Shown: positions 9,801-18,566, counted from the first letter of the stretch. The stretch: DNA of 64,000 nt from Methylobacterium sp. 10 (GCF_000519085.1 NZ_KI912577.1:3342035-3406034), one strand, 5' to 3'. Notes: generated by a model from the letters alone, not told the origin. A program made the numbers and translations.

Positions 9801-10577
9801 ATGCTGCTGTACGACCACCCGCTTTCGTCCTACGCCCAGAAGGTCAAGATCGCCCTGCGCGAGAAGGGCGTCCCGTTCGTTGCGCAGCTGCCGGACGGCT
9901 TCGGCACCGGCAGGGGCGACGGACCCTTCGCCGCCGTGAACCCGCGCACCGAGGTACCGGTGCTGATCGACGGCGACGCGTCGATCTTCGATTCGACAGT
10001 AATCCTGGAATACGTCGAGGAGCGCTGGCCGGAGCCACCGCTCCTGCCGCGCGAACCGGCCGCCCGGGCCCGTGCTCGGATGACCGAGGACGTGTGCGAC
10101 ACGCAGTACGAAGCGGTGAACTGGGGCTTCGGCGAAGTGCTTTGGTTCGGACGCGCCACCGGCGATCTCGCGGCACACTTGGGGGACGAGGCCGAACGGC
10201 AGACGCGCACGCTCCAGGCATGGCTGACCGGCCGCCTCGGCGGCGGCGACTGGTTCGGCGGGACGCGTTTCGGGTGGGCGGACGCTGCCGCCGCGCCGAT
10301 GGTCAACCGCTCGGTCCATTACGGTCTCGGGCCGGAGGCGGGCAGCCCGCTCGCGGCCTGGCACGGCCGCTTGCGGGAACGCGCCTCGGTGGCTGAGACC
10401 TTCGCCGAGTTCGACGCAGCCGCCGCTGAGATGGTGAAGGCCTCCGACCTGTACACTACCGGTGGACGACGCCGTGAATACCGTGACCACCGTCTCGAAT
10501 GGATGGTCAAGTCGGGCGGGGTAGAGGTCGTACTTGCGGGCCTTCGCGAAGGTAACATCCGCTTTCCCTGGCCATAG
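9801..10577 (+). CDS. Glutathione S-transferase family protein
   Basis: 258 aa. The thioredoxin-like N-domain (MLLYDHPLSSYAQKVKIALREKGVPF) has the SxxxxKV helix start and the 'TEVPVLIDGD..IFDSTVILEYVEERWPEPPLLP' cis-Pro and glutathione-binding segment. A helical C-domain follows with 'WFGGTRFGWADAAAAP', the N-capping box of GST C-domains. It lies 60 bp behind the MDR oxidoreductase. This suggests a joint detoxification role (inference from position). Confidence 0.85.
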   Translation: MLLYDHPLSSYAQKVKIALREKGVPFVAQLPDGFGTGRGDGPFAAVNPRTEVPVLIDGDASIFDSTVILEYVEERWPEPPLLPREPAARARARMTEDVCDTQYEAVNWGFGEVLWFGRATGDLAAHLGDEAERQTRTLQAWLTGRLGGGDWFGGTRFGWADAAAAPMVNRSVHYGLGPEAGSPLAAWHGRLRERASVAETFAEFDAAAAEMVKASDLYTTGGRRREYRDHRLEWMVKSGGVEVVLAGLREGNIRFPWP

Positions 10578-10801
10578 AACGAGCAGCGTCACCGGGTCGA
10601 ACCACGGCATGGCTGGGGACGAGACACGTTAGCTCCCGGCCAGATCGGCCACTGCCGCAGAAATGGCGTGGAAACGCCTTCGCGAGCAGGCTGCTTCCGT
10701 CCGGGCGATGTACCGCAGCTTGCCACCCCCGGGCGGCCACGCCTCAGGCGTGCCGCCACGACAGGGATGCACTAGGCATCGGCCGCCCTAAGAAGAGCCC
10801 T

Positions 10802-10993
10802 ATGCCCGACGTCCTGTCCTCGCCGACCGCGGCCCGCAACGCCGCCCCGATCGCCGAAATCCTCAAGCGCGTCCTCTCGCCCAGCGACCTCGCCCTCGAG
10901 ATCGCGAGCGGATCGGACGAGCACGCCGTCCGATCCGCTCGTGCATTGCCCACAGTCCGCTCGGCATCGACTACGACGCAAGCCGGGAAATGA
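10802..10993 (+). pseudogene. N-terminal fragment of a DUF938 (SAM-dependent methyltransferase-like) gene
   Basis: The 63 codons read 'SSPTAARNAAPIAEILKRVLSPSDLALEIASGSDEHAV', the start of DUF938 proteins (PAAxRNxxPILxVLxxVLP...VLEIASGxGEHAxxFA). After 'RSARALPTVRSAS' the similarity ends and a stop follows, so about two-thirds of the usual ~210 residues are missing. It lies about 75 bp outside the left end of the Tn7-like element. No continuation is seen beyond the element's right end. Confidence 0.6.
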
Positions 10994-11066
10994 CAGCATC
11001 ACCGTGGTAACTATGTGGTTGCCAGCCGTTCTTCGAAAGCTAACAACCGGCGGCTAAGTCACTGTG

Positions 11067-11071
11067 ATTGT
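11067..11071. repeat. Target-site duplication, left copy (ATTGT)
   Basis: ATTGT directly outside the left inverted repeat. It is identical and in the same orientation to 32703-32707 outside the right end. The length is five bases, as expected for TnsA/TnsB-type staggered joining. Confidence 0.9.
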
Positions 11072-11088
11072 TGTAGCGCGACACATAA
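11072..11088 (+). repeat. Left terminal inverted repeat of the Tn7-like element
   Basis: TGTAGCGCGACACATAA, identical over 17 bp to the complement of 32686-32702. Similarity continues imperfectly inward (ATTTGAAC here, TTTGGAAC at the other end). It starts with TG and carries an internal ACACA, as Tn7-family ends do. Confidence 0.9.
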
Positions 11089-11206
11089 ATTTGAACAAGA
11101 TTCCTTGGTTGCGGTCTGCGGTGACAGCCGAACCGCCAATCGATCTTGAACCTCTTGTCAGCTAATCCTGAACATAGGTTCGAATGCGCCAGCTAATCTT
11201 GAACAT
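11088..11206 (+). promoter_or_regulatory. Repeated TTGAAC-type motifs, candidate TnsB-binding sites of the left end
   Basis: Four spaced copies of a short motif follow the left tip: AATTTGAAC (from 11087), CGATCTTGAAC (11141-11151), CAGCTAATCCTGAACAT (11159-11175) and CAGCTAATCTTGAACAT (11190-11206). The last two match at 16 of 17 positions. Multiple similarly oriented sites inside each end are what TnsB binds in Tn7 relatives. The assignment is by position and repetition only. Confidence 0.55.
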
Positions 11207-11384
11207 GCGCAGCCGTTGGATACGGCCCGTTGCAGGTTAGCGCAATCGCTTTGGGGGCTTTCCCTGGTTTTGCTGAGATTTGGGATGTGTCCAAGGCTCT
11301 AAGCTTGGTTCTTAAAAACAATTCTCAAATATAAAGATTTTCAATGTATCTGTTGAATGATTTTATATGTTAAACCTGTGCTCG

Positions 11385-13670
11385 TCACTTGTTGCTCGGG
11401 TCATTGCACCTTTGTTGCCTAAATGATCGCGCAATAACGATCACCTCAAGTGTCGTGTCGTCAAGTATCACTTGATCTCGATCTCGTTCGGGATGATGGC
11501 AGCGTTGCGCATAGGCAAGATTTTCAATCGATCGGTGGATTTCAGACCAAGCCACGCTGGGTGGGGCCATTGCGGATCGGCCGTGCATGGTGACGTGTTG
11601 AGACGCAGATGCGGTCTGAACAATCAACATCGTGCACGACGTGCGACGGTCTCCGGTGATGAGCCGAGCAGATGGTCTGTCGTTGGCTTTAAAAAGGCGG
11701 AAGATTGATTTGTGGGCCGATAGCCGGTCGCCCAGGGCGGTCCAGAACCGCGCCCATTCAGTTTGCTTCGTGATCGGATCCTCCCTGAGACCAAGCATAC
11801 GAGTGACGTCTGCCTTGCGGACGAAGGCGGTGAGGCCTTTAACGTACTGAGAATCGATGCCATGGATGGCGACACCCAACGTGCGAAGGGTCCGTGTCGC
11901 AGAATAGGGAGAACAGCCGAGAGCGGTCGCATAAGCCGACGCGAGGGCGTACTCATCGGCAAAGGCTTGAAGAGAGGGTCGATCAACGCATTCTCTGGTG
12001 CTTCCTTTTTTGGATCGTATTGTTTGGATATATCCCCCATTGTTCAATGCATTCAAAGATGTCGGGCTGATACCGAGGACGGCGCGTGCATCGGCTCGCG
12101 TTAGACCGATATTTTTTTGGCTCAGCCTTTCGCGTCCTCCCTCCTGAAGAGCGCAGATTTTTTGGGTTCTTAGGTGTTCGACGACATCCTTACTGAAGAT
12201 GAGATTGCGAAAACCTTGAGCGTAACAGCTGCGGCCAATGGGTTTGATCTGGCCTCGTTCTATTTTTGCTGCCAGGTCTCCACCGCTCAGTCCGGTTGCG
12301 CGTGAAAGAGCGGTGAATTCGACGTGACCGTGATCTTTGGCGTCTTTGATCTGAGGTAGATGGGCTGGAGCCAGCGTCGCGATGTCTGACGCTCGGAACC
12401 GGTCATATCGGTTTGTGGCTCCTCCATACCGGAAGAAGGGCCTCAGCACTCCTGTGCGTTCAAGGCTTCGGAGATCTTTCGCGGAAAGGCCGAGTTGCGC
12501 AGCGGTACTCTTGCGATCAAGCGCGGCATCGAATTCGCGCTGCATCGTTTCAACGTCGGAGCGCTGATACAGGAAGAAGCATCCACCGCCGACAGATCGT
12601 TCGATATGAAGGTAACGCGCAATGGTATCTATGACCTTTGGGCTGATGCCAAAACGCCGCCCGATCTCCTCGCGATGAAGGCAGGCGACATCGGTTCCAG
12701 TCACATCGAGCCGTTTCGTCTTCCTGCCGAATGTGCCCCGACGTTTGGCAACTGCGATGGCGGCGTCTTGGACGGCACTCATGATCCGTGATGTGCGCTC
12801 CCCGTCTACGAGCGCATTAAAGAGCCACCCGAACGATTGATGCAGCCCCCAGGCAACATTGGCGGGGCCGAGCCTTTCGCCGGCCTGCGCCGCGATGGAC
12901 TCAAGAAGCGCCTCAACAGCCTCTGGACCGCCGAGAAGCGTCTGGAAGCCCTTCTCGACGACGGCACGACGCGTGACGCTGGCGCGACCAATTCGTGGAG
13001 CTTTTCGCGACCATCCGCCAACGGCCACGCGCCCGAGGAGGTCGACTGTCTCAATTGCGATACGGACTGGCACGCCTTCAAGCAAAGGAACCGTCCAGAC
13101 GTCTATGACGCCGAGTTGACCGAGTAGCCAGGTTTCGAAGCTCTGCGACGGCTGATCGCGCCGCGGAAGTCGGCGTCCAATCGGCGTTCCGTCCGGGGTC
13201 TCCGCGAGGCTGGGATGTCGCCACGACAGACTGTCGTTGCCACCGCGGGCAGTCTCAATATCACAGCCGTGAAATGGGCAAACCGTGAAGGCCGTAAGGC
13301 CATGGTAGGTCCGGTAATGCGCACTCTCGGCGACACAGGCCGGGCAGTAGCGTGGATAGTCGCCGGACCAGTGCTTCCGTCGGACGGTGACGCTGAGAAG
13401 CTGCACGGTCTGCGGAGTGACGACTGGCGTCGCCGCCACCAAGTGGGCCATGCCTTTGATGGGTAGATGTCGGACGGCCTCCAGGCATTCTGCGGGGCGA
13501 AGCTCGCGTCCGTCGATCCCCATTTCCTGAGCGAATACGCGCGCGCTCGTCTGCAGATTCATGCCAACGAGCCTGGAGAAAAAGGCTGTCGCAGGTTCAT
13601 GCGGCAGTGGCTCGGCCCAGCGCTGGAAGAAGTCCCGCTGTAGCGGCATATATGCGGCATCGACGGTCAT
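11385..13670 (-). CDS. tniQ: TniQ/TnsD-like target-selection protein
   Basis: 761 aa. The N-terminal TniQ domain has its zinc site at CPAC (Cys109/Cys112) and CPFHGC (Cys131, His134, Cys136). A long C-terminal region of several helix-turn-helix-like stretches follows (for example ISPKVIDTIARYL, LGLSAKDLRSLERTGVLRPF, LGISPTSLNALNNGGYI). Short TniQ proteins of about 300-400 aa lack such an extension; TnsD-type proteins use it to bind a fixed attachment site. With the element lying against tRNA-Lys, the tRNA gene is the natural target (inference). The ATG overlaps the tnsC stop by four bases (ATGA), so it is translationally coupled. Confidence 0.88.
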   Translation of the reverse strand: MTVDAAYMPLQRDFFQRWAEPLPHEPATAFFSRLVGMNLQTSARVFAQEMGIDGRELRPAECLEAVRHLPIKGMAHLVAATPVVTPQTVQLLSVTVRRKHWSGDYPRYCPACVAESAHYRTYHGLTAFTVCPFHGCDIETARGGNDSLSWRHPSLAETPDGTPIGRRLPRRDQPSQSFETWLLGQLGVIDVWTVPLLEGVPVRIAIETVDLLGRVAVGGWSRKAPRIGRASVTRRAVVEKGFQTLLGGPEAVEALLESIAAQAGERLGPANVAWGLHQSFGWLFNALVDGERTSRIMSAVQDAAIAVAKRRGTFGRKTKRLDVTGTDVACLHREEIGRRFGISPKVIDTIARYLHIERSVGGGCFFLYQRSDVETMQREFDAALDRKSTAAQLGLSAKDLRSLERTGVLRPFFRYGGATNRYDRFRASDIATLAPAHLPQIKDAKDHGHVEFTALSRATGLSGGDLAAKIERGQIKPIGRSCYAQGFRNLIFSKDVVEHLRTQKICALQEGGRERLSQKNIGLTRADARAVLGISPTSLNALNNGGYIQTIRSKKGSTRECVDRPSLQAFADEYALASAYATALGCSPYSATRTLRTLGVAIHGIDSQYVKGLTAFVRKADVTRMLGLREDPITKQTEWARFWTALGDRLSAHKSIFRLFKANDRPSARLITGDRRTSCTMLIVQTASASQHVTMHGRSAMAPPSVAWSEIHRSIENLAYAQRCHHPERDRDQVILDDTTLEVIVIARSFRQQRCNDPSNK

Positions 13671-14722
13671 GCCGATCTCCGGGGGCGTTTCTTCGTGAAG
13701 GTGTCTCGGGTGACCTGCGGTGGATGATGTTCGTCGTCTTCTTCGGGATTGTAGTCATTCGCCGTCAGGCGTGTGGCGGCGAGCCGATCTTGGAATGGAA
13801 CGAAGCTCGATCCCGGCCGCATGCGCAGTTTGGCTGCGTAGACGAGGTGTGACTGCTCGATCCGGTCGGCCCGATCGTTCATGGCTTCGAAAGCAGCGGC
13901 TTTGACGTAGTTCATCACCCGGCCGACCAAGCCGCCTGAGATGTAATAGAAGTGCGCGGCCATTTCAGAATGGTTAAGGTCCGATTTCAGTTTGAATGGC
14001 AGGCGATTGTCGATCCCGTCCAGCAGAAGGCGAAAATGGTCTCGCTCTTCTGCCATAGACCAGTCATAGGCCTTCAAGATCATATACGGGAGGCTGCCTC
14101 GGCCTTCGATTTGCACGACGGCATTGAGGGTGTTCCATAGTTCGGCTCGCCCACCGCACAAAACGTTACAATGGGCGCTATCGATCATCTCTTGTACGAA
14201 GCTAAGTATCTTTTCAGCGTTGTGCTTGGTTGCTGAACTCAGCGCGTTATCAATGTCATCCATAATCACCAGTTCGACTTTGTGGTGAATCAAAGCGAGA
14301 ACGATCCGGTCGATGTAAGCTGATGTTTTGATCTTCGGCGTCGATCGATAGCCGACATTCTTGCCGACGGTGTCGATCAGATCGAATGCGCCCATGCCCT
14401 TGCGGGCTTGGATGTAAATGACAGGCCGAATGGTTTCGTAGTCGCCCATGCTTGGTGGGTGCTCATCTGTGTAGTTTTTGAGGATCCATGTTTTCCCAGA
14501 TCGCGAGGCTCCGAGAAGCGCCCCGAGTTGACCGGTCGCATGAGAAGCATCATCGACCGGGCGATGAAATCGCCGCACGAATGTGCTGAGGTCGTTGAAC
14601 CTCGGATAGGGAACGAGCAGGCGGTCGATCATAGCCTTGCGCTCGTTGACCGGCAGCGCTGCAGCACGTCGACGGCTGATGTCATCGAGTTTCTTGTCGT
14701 GGAACGGCATAGGATCCGACAT
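13667..14722 (-). CDS. tnsC: TnsC/TniB-like AAA+ transposition ATPase
   Basis: 351 aa. Walker A GASRSGKT at residues 71-78 and Walker B LVIMDDID at 151-158, followed by a sensor-like 'NVLCGGRAELWNTL'. The C-terminus ends in a basic KKRPRRSA tail. Family members form ATP-dependent filaments on target DNA and link the TniQ-marked site to the TnsAB transposase. The start shares one base with the tnsB stop (TGATG) and the end overlaps tniQ by four bases, so stoichiometry is probably set by coupled translation. Confidence 0.88.
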   Translation of the reverse strand: MSDPMPFHDKKLDDISRRRAAALPVNERKAMIDRLLVPYPRFNDLSTFVRRFHRPVDDASHATGQLGALLGASRSGKTWILKNYTDEHPPSMGDYETIRPVIYIQARKGMGAFDLIDTVGKNVGYRSTPKIKTSAYIDRIVLALIHHKVELVIMDDIDNALSSATKHNAEKILSFVQEMIDSAHCNVLCGGRAELWNTLNAVVQIEGRGSLPYMILKAYDWSMAEERDHFRLLLDGIDNRLPFKLKSDLNHSEMAAHFYYISGGLVGRVMNYVKAAAFEAMNDRADRIEQSHLVYAAKLRMRPGSSFVPFQDRLAATRLTANDYNPEEDDEHHPPQVTRDTFTKKRPRRSA

Positions 14723-16989
14723 CAGATGTCCTCCCAGCCCTGATGACGCTCCTTGAGGGAATCAATGTCCGGTGCTTGATCCGGATCATCATTCACGATG
14801 ATTGGTTCGCGGAACGTCGGTCGCTCGCTGGCTTTCGGGATGCCATCTGTAGACATCTGCATGCTGCTCACGCGCTCAGGATCTGCGGCCCGGCGGCGGC
14901 GGTTTGATTGCGTGGCCCGCTTGCTGCGTGTTTCGGCCTGGACGACACCGATAGGATTTTCGATATCCAACGGGGTCGAACTGACGACAGCACTTTCGAT
15001 CTTCGTCTGAACTGTGCTCCGCACGCGCTTCGAGGCTTGACCGTTGAGAAAGCGCGCCATTTTCCGCGCGATATCGAGCTTGACGCGTTCTTCGCGTAGG
15101 GCCTCCACGGCTTTGACCATTTCGGCCCGCGTACGAAGCAAGCCGTCGATATCGGTGAACTGGCCCACCATCCGCGTATGCTGAGCTTGGATGACGCGGT
15201 GCTGGTGGAGCGTCAGTCCAGCCGCGTAATCCTGGCGGACGGCCGGCACGGGGATCCGCTGCTGCTGGTAGGGATCCAAGACCCAGATCATGCCGAGATT
15301 CTGGGGATCACGTGTGACGCGGTACTTCGACCCTCGGTGTGGCCTACGGCCTTTTTTGTGCTCGCCGTGCGCTCGGATCGCGAACAGCGCCTCGGACTGA
15401 TACGTGATGCGATCCCACTCGATGCCGTATTGCTGGATGGTGCGTTCGTCGATGTCGCCGGCGAGTGCTGTAAAGGTGTCGGGATCTGGGAGTTGCTGGA
15501 TTTTCACCGCCCCGATTTCGGCATTCCAAATCCGGGCTGGGATGTCCTTCATCGTCCGGAGAGGGCCAAGGCCTTCATGCGGACGCTGATGATAATCATC
15601 GACGATGTAGGCGACGAGGAACGCCTCGAACTCTCGGAGCGTTAAGGCGGGTTTGAGAAGGGCCTCCTCGTGGTCTTTGCGCTCCACAGGGTTCGACAGC
15701 GTGGTGCCTGGCATGATGTGGGCAACCTTGCGATTGAGGATTCCCAGAAGGCGCTCCTCAGCCCCTTTCATCCAGGGCGTGGCCGGCGGCAATTCGGCGG
15801 TCTCGAATTTCAGCTCCGCAGCCGCGTTGGCGATGTTCACCCCGAGAAAGTGCAACGCATTGTCGACGAACAGTCGCTTCCAGCGACCGTAGGCTGGCCA
15901 GTCATGCTTCAAGTTGGGAAAGGCTGACAAATCCTTGGGATACATCGCGTGCCGGACGCCTTCGAGGAAGGACGTGTAGCTCGGAGCCTCCCAGCCGATG
16001 CCATATCCCAAACAGTATCCAGTCCGGCGGCAGCGGAAGGCGATTACGTCAGGCCGACCGAAGACGAGATCGGATTCATCGTCAATAATTGGAAGGTCGA
16101 ACGTCGTATGATCGGTCTCGACGTCTTCAAGAGGCAAATCCGGTCGAATAGTTTCGTAATATGAGGCATGCTTCCGATTGGCGTACCCCTCACCCTTCCG
16201 CCAAGCGTCTTTTGTCCAGGCGTCGATCTTGCGCATTTCGCGCTGGATTGTCCGAAGTGACGGAAGTTTGAAGTTGGTGTTGGGATAGGTCTCGTCTGCC
16301 CAAGCGTGCATTAGGCTCAAGACGTCTTCCGCTCCGCCTTTCGGGAGTTTGAGAACACGCGGTATGGTGTTTTTCAGTTCCTGCATCATCACGTCAGGCC
16401 AAGGCCTGATGCGGTTCCCACGACCGCGTTTTGGAATGATTGCCGCACGGCCAAGCCGGCCACCGTGCTCCAGCCAGAGTTTGTGAAGGCGGATGACGGT
16501 GGAGGTGCTGATCGGCTTGCCACTCGATCGCGCATTGACCTCAGCGACGATTGGATCGAGCTTTTGGCGGTTGATCTTGAGATGACCACCCTGGGCAATC
16601 AAAGCTTCGATGTAAGGCCAATGTCGCTCGACGTAGGCCCGTTCGGTCTCGGTAAGATCGAGATTGGTGGGCAGCGGCCCGCGTCGTTGGCCCGTGCTCT
16701 CGTCGATCACGTCCAGCCGGAACTCGCCTTCCATCGCGAGGAAGGCAATCTGCTGATCCGTCAGCATCACAATCGATCCGCTCGGGATCTCGTGGAAGAC
16801 AAGCTGGCGCTGCGTAACGCCGTGGACCGAGTCTGCCGACGTGCCCGGGATCGCGCGTTCGTAGACGAGACGCCGCAAGGTATGCCCGAGAGGTGCGCCG
16901 ATACTGACAAGATCGCCCTTGGCGAAGTCCCAACGAGGACCGGGCGCTCCAGGCGCGACGACAGAATGATGGTTGTGATGGAGCGTCAT
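14722..16989 (-). CDS. tnsB: TnsB-like DDE transposase
   Basis: 755 aa. An N-terminal helix-turn-helix region (to about residue 270) precedes the RNase-H-like catalytic domain. Candidate catalytic acids are Asp293 (VETDHTTFD), Asp376 (LFVDNALHF) and Glu412 (PWMKGAEERLLG). A Mu-type beta-barrel C-domain follows. A long polar tail after residue 690 (RRRAADPERV onward) is where TnsB relatives contact TnsC. The enzyme binds the ends and joins the 3' ends to target DNA. It is co-translated with tnsA upstream by a one-base overlap. Confidence 0.9.
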   Translation of the reverse strand: MTLHHNHHSVVAPGAPGPRWDFAKGDLVSIGAPLGHTLRRLVYERAIPGTSADSVHGVTQRQLVFHEIPSGSIVMLTDQQIAFLAMEGEFRLDVIDESTGQRRGPLPTNLDLTETERAYVERHWPYIEALIAQGGHLKINRQKLDPIVAEVNARSSGKPISTSTVIRLHKLWLEHGGRLGRAAIIPKRGRGNRIRPWPDVMMQELKNTIPRVLKLPKGGAEDVLSLMHAWADETYPNTNFKLPSLRTIQREMRKIDAWTKDAWRKGEGYANRKHASYYETIRPDLPLEDVETDHTTFDLPIIDDESDLVFGRPDVIAFRCRRTGYCLGYGIGWEAPSYTSFLEGVRHAMYPKDLSAFPNLKHDWPAYGRWKRLFVDNALHFLGVNIANAAAELKFETAELPPATPWMKGAEERLLGILNRKVAHIMPGTTLSNPVERKDHEEALLKPALTLREFEAFLVAYIVDDYHQRPHEGLGPLRTMKDIPARIWNAEIGAVKIQQLPDPDTFTALAGDIDERTIQQYGIEWDRITYQSEALFAIRAHGEHKKGRRPHRGSKYRVTRDPQNLGMIWVLDPYQQQRIPVPAVRQDYAAGLTLHQHRVIQAQHTRMVGQFTDIDGLLRTRAEMVKAVEALREERVKLDIARKMARFLNGQASKRVRSTVQTKIESAVVSSTPLDIENPIGVVQAETRSKRATQSNRRRRAADPERVSSMQMSTDGIPKASERPTFREPIIVNDDPDQAPDIDSLKERHQGWEDI

Positions 16990-17921
16990 CAGCGGATCCC
17001 CCGATGAACGACGCTGCCGTCGTAAAATCGCTCGCTCATGTCGATTTCGACTTCACCGGCCATGGCGAGCTCCATCAGGGCTGAGAACGCGCGGTCCTCT
17101 GGAGGCTGCGGGATCAGGCCGGAGGCTGACCGCAGGCGTCCGATCGTGCTCGGCAGACCCAGCATGTCGATGGCGACGCGAACCGCGGTGATCGCGGGCC
17201 CATCCGTGACCATGGGCCGATGCATCATCATGATCGTCACGTTCGTGCGTCGCGGCTCGACGTGGATGTGCTCCTCGGTCAGAACCCGGAACGTTGCGCC
17301 GTGATCGCGGCGGTAGGCTTCACGGATGACGGGCTCGAGCTTGGCCCAAGCCGGATCCCTGCGCAGGAAGCTCCATTTGAAATCGACGATGACGACGGTG
17401 CGATCGATCGTGAGTACGGCGAGGTCCGGCACGTAGGTCCGGACGAGGACGCCGTCGTTTCCGGTGTCGAGGTGATACGTCAGGCGGTGGGGCTGCGGCG
17501 CGATACGCACATATCGCGGGTTCGTCTCGATGTGCGCGAGACCATCCTGCTCGAACAGAGATTCTGCGCGGATGGCGTCCCGGCTCCAGGTCTTACGAGA
17601 TGAGAAAAACCCCGGACGCGAAATCCGCTTGGATTTACGCGCGATCTTCCGGACGGGTTTGCAGCCCGGAGCCAGGCCTAGGGAGGCGGGTTCGACATAG
17701 GAGCGCTCGCTCCACGACAACCTGGCTTCCTGTGGGAAACCCGCGTCAGGTTCGCGACCCTCTGAAGCCACGGATCGATTATCCAGCATGACAACATCAT
17801 CCTCCGACCGGCCCGGTGTCGGGGCGGCGCGATTGATCGGGGTTGCTGCCGACATGTGTCGGCAGCAACGGCGTTGAGGATGAAGGCTGAGGATGCTGTG
17901 CAGAGAGCCGAGCCGGTCCAA
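16989..17921 (-). CDS. tnsA: TnsA-like endonuclease subunit of the heteromeric transposase
   Basis: 310 aa from the furthest ATG. The nuclease core is clear: Glu120/Glu124 (AIRAESLFEQ), Asp166 (TYVPDLAVL) and Asp180-x-Lys182 (VVIVDFKW), the E...D...DxK restriction-like triad that cuts the non-transferred strand. A helical C-terminal domain follows (MLGLPSTIGRLRSASGLI), where TnsA relatives bind TnsC. The first 44 residues are not protein-like and hold a 28-bp palindrome. The ATG at 17789 (266 aa), with GGAGG upstream, is a plausible true start and would leave the palindrome in the leader. First gene of the operon. Confidence 0.85.
   Translation of the reverse strand: MDRLGSLHSILSLHPQRRCCRHMSAATPINRAAPTPGRSEDDVVMLDNRSVASEGREPDAGFPQEARLSWSERSYVEPASLGLAPGCKPVRKIARKSKRISRPGFFSSRKTWSRDAIRAESLFEQDGLAHIETNPRYVRIAPQPHRLTYHLDTGNDGVLVRTYVPDLAVLTIDRTVVIVDFKWSFLRRDPAWAKLEPVIREAYRRDHGATFRVLTEEHIHVEPRRTNVTIMMMHRPMVTDGPAITAVRVAIDMLGLPSTIGRLRSASGLIPQPPEDRAFSALMELAMAGEVEIDMSERFYDGSVVHRGIR
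17842..17869. promoter_or_regulatory. 28-bp palindrome at the head of tnsA, candidate operator
   Basis: Arms GTTGCTGCCGACA (17842-17854) and TGTCGGCAGCAAC (17857-17869) are perfect complements around a 2-base centre. If tnsA starts at 17789, the palindrome lies 53 bp upstream, in a good place for a repressor or for TnsB/TniQ autoregulation. It is not repeated at the element ends. Confidence 0.5.
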
Positions 17922-17953
17922 ATGGACAGAGCTCCGCCGTCGCGAGAGTGCCC

Positions 17954-17980
17954 TTGATCGAGCGCTCCAACTGTGAGAAT
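17954..17980 (+). promoter_or_regulatory. Weak candidate promoter for the hairpin RNA
   Basis: TTGATC (17954-17959) and an extended -10 TGTGAGAAT (17972-17980) are separated by 15 bases. That would give initiation near 17987, directly before the hairpins. Neither box is a strong match to consensus; the spacing is short. Confidence 0.3.
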
Positions 17981-17986
17981 CTGCAT

Positions 17987-18155
17987 CAGCATTGGTGCGA
18001 CATCACCGTTGTGACCACCGCTGGTGGTCACAACGGCTTGTCGATCGCTTGTTGTGCAGTTCGAACGGGCGTCCTCGACAGAAGACCGTTCGAACTGGTT
18101 CCGAACACCTTGCCTTCAGGAGCGCGTGTCTTCGGTCACGCGCTCCTTTTCGTTT
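17987..18155 (+). ncRNA. Candidate structured small RNA divergent from tnsA
   Basis: Three successive hairpins lie in about 150 bases with no plausible reading frame. Hairpin 1: 14 perfect pairs, 18006-18019 with 18023-18036, loop GCT. Hairpin 2: 12 perfect pairs, CAGTTCGAACGG 18057-18068 with 18086-18097, 17-base loop. Hairpin 3 is an intrinsic terminator (next entry). The terminator's T tract fixes the direction as plus, divergent from tnsA. The start is a guess from a weak promoter. The function is unknown. Regulation of the transposition operon or a structural role in the complex are possibilities only. Confidence 0.6.
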
Positions 18156-18157
18156 TT
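18118..18157 (+). terminator. Intrinsic terminator of the hairpin RNA
   Basis: AGGAGCGCGTG (18118-18128) pairs perfectly with CACGCGCTCCT (18137-18147) across an 8-base loop containing TTCGGT. It is followed at once by TTTCGTTTTT. The stem is GC-rich and the U tract lies on the plus strand only. Confidence 0.8.
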
Positions 18158-18566
18158 GTCGGCTTTTGCTTGGTCCGGGTCACTACATGGACCGCTTCCT
18201 TGTGGCTTGAGGTGGGGCCTTGCGTCCCCTTACCTATTAGCTTGTCGGCCCGTCCCCCGGAGTCAATGGGTCGCAGGCAGTTTCAGTGATATTGCTAGAT
18301 ACGGCAAGGCTAAAACCCGGGAATACGTTTTGTGAAACCTAGGTTTTTTGTGAAATCGGCAAAAACATTTACTGCGTAACCTGATGGCTATAAAAGCCTG
18401 ATCCGTAGGATTTGACTAGGGGTATTCTATAAATATAGAGGCGCTGATTGATCTTATTTATTTTTTCGTCTTTCACTTTACAAGAATAAAAATTTAGCAT
18501 CATAGAGATCTTATTAAAAAATATTTGATTCTGCACCTTTGTCGCAGCGGGTCGTCTGCTAAGCAC
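18158..18566. other. AT-rich gap without a gene
   Basis: About 400 bases, markedly AT-rich from 18350 on compared with the tns genes. A 65-codon minus frame (18369-18566) is rich in Lys/Asn/Ile from the base composition alone and I do not accept it. Two copies of TTTTGTGAAA occur near 18330 and 18348, within 20 bases. Confidence 0.5.

Noticed and set aside
17842-17869. Palindrome as a transposon end
   Set aside because: It does not match the 17-bp terminal repeats and has no target duplication beside it; the true ends are at 11072 and 32702.
18369-18566. 65-codon minus-strand frame in AT-rich DNA
   Set aside because: Amino-acid make-up follows the AT bias; no ribosome-binding site and no motif.
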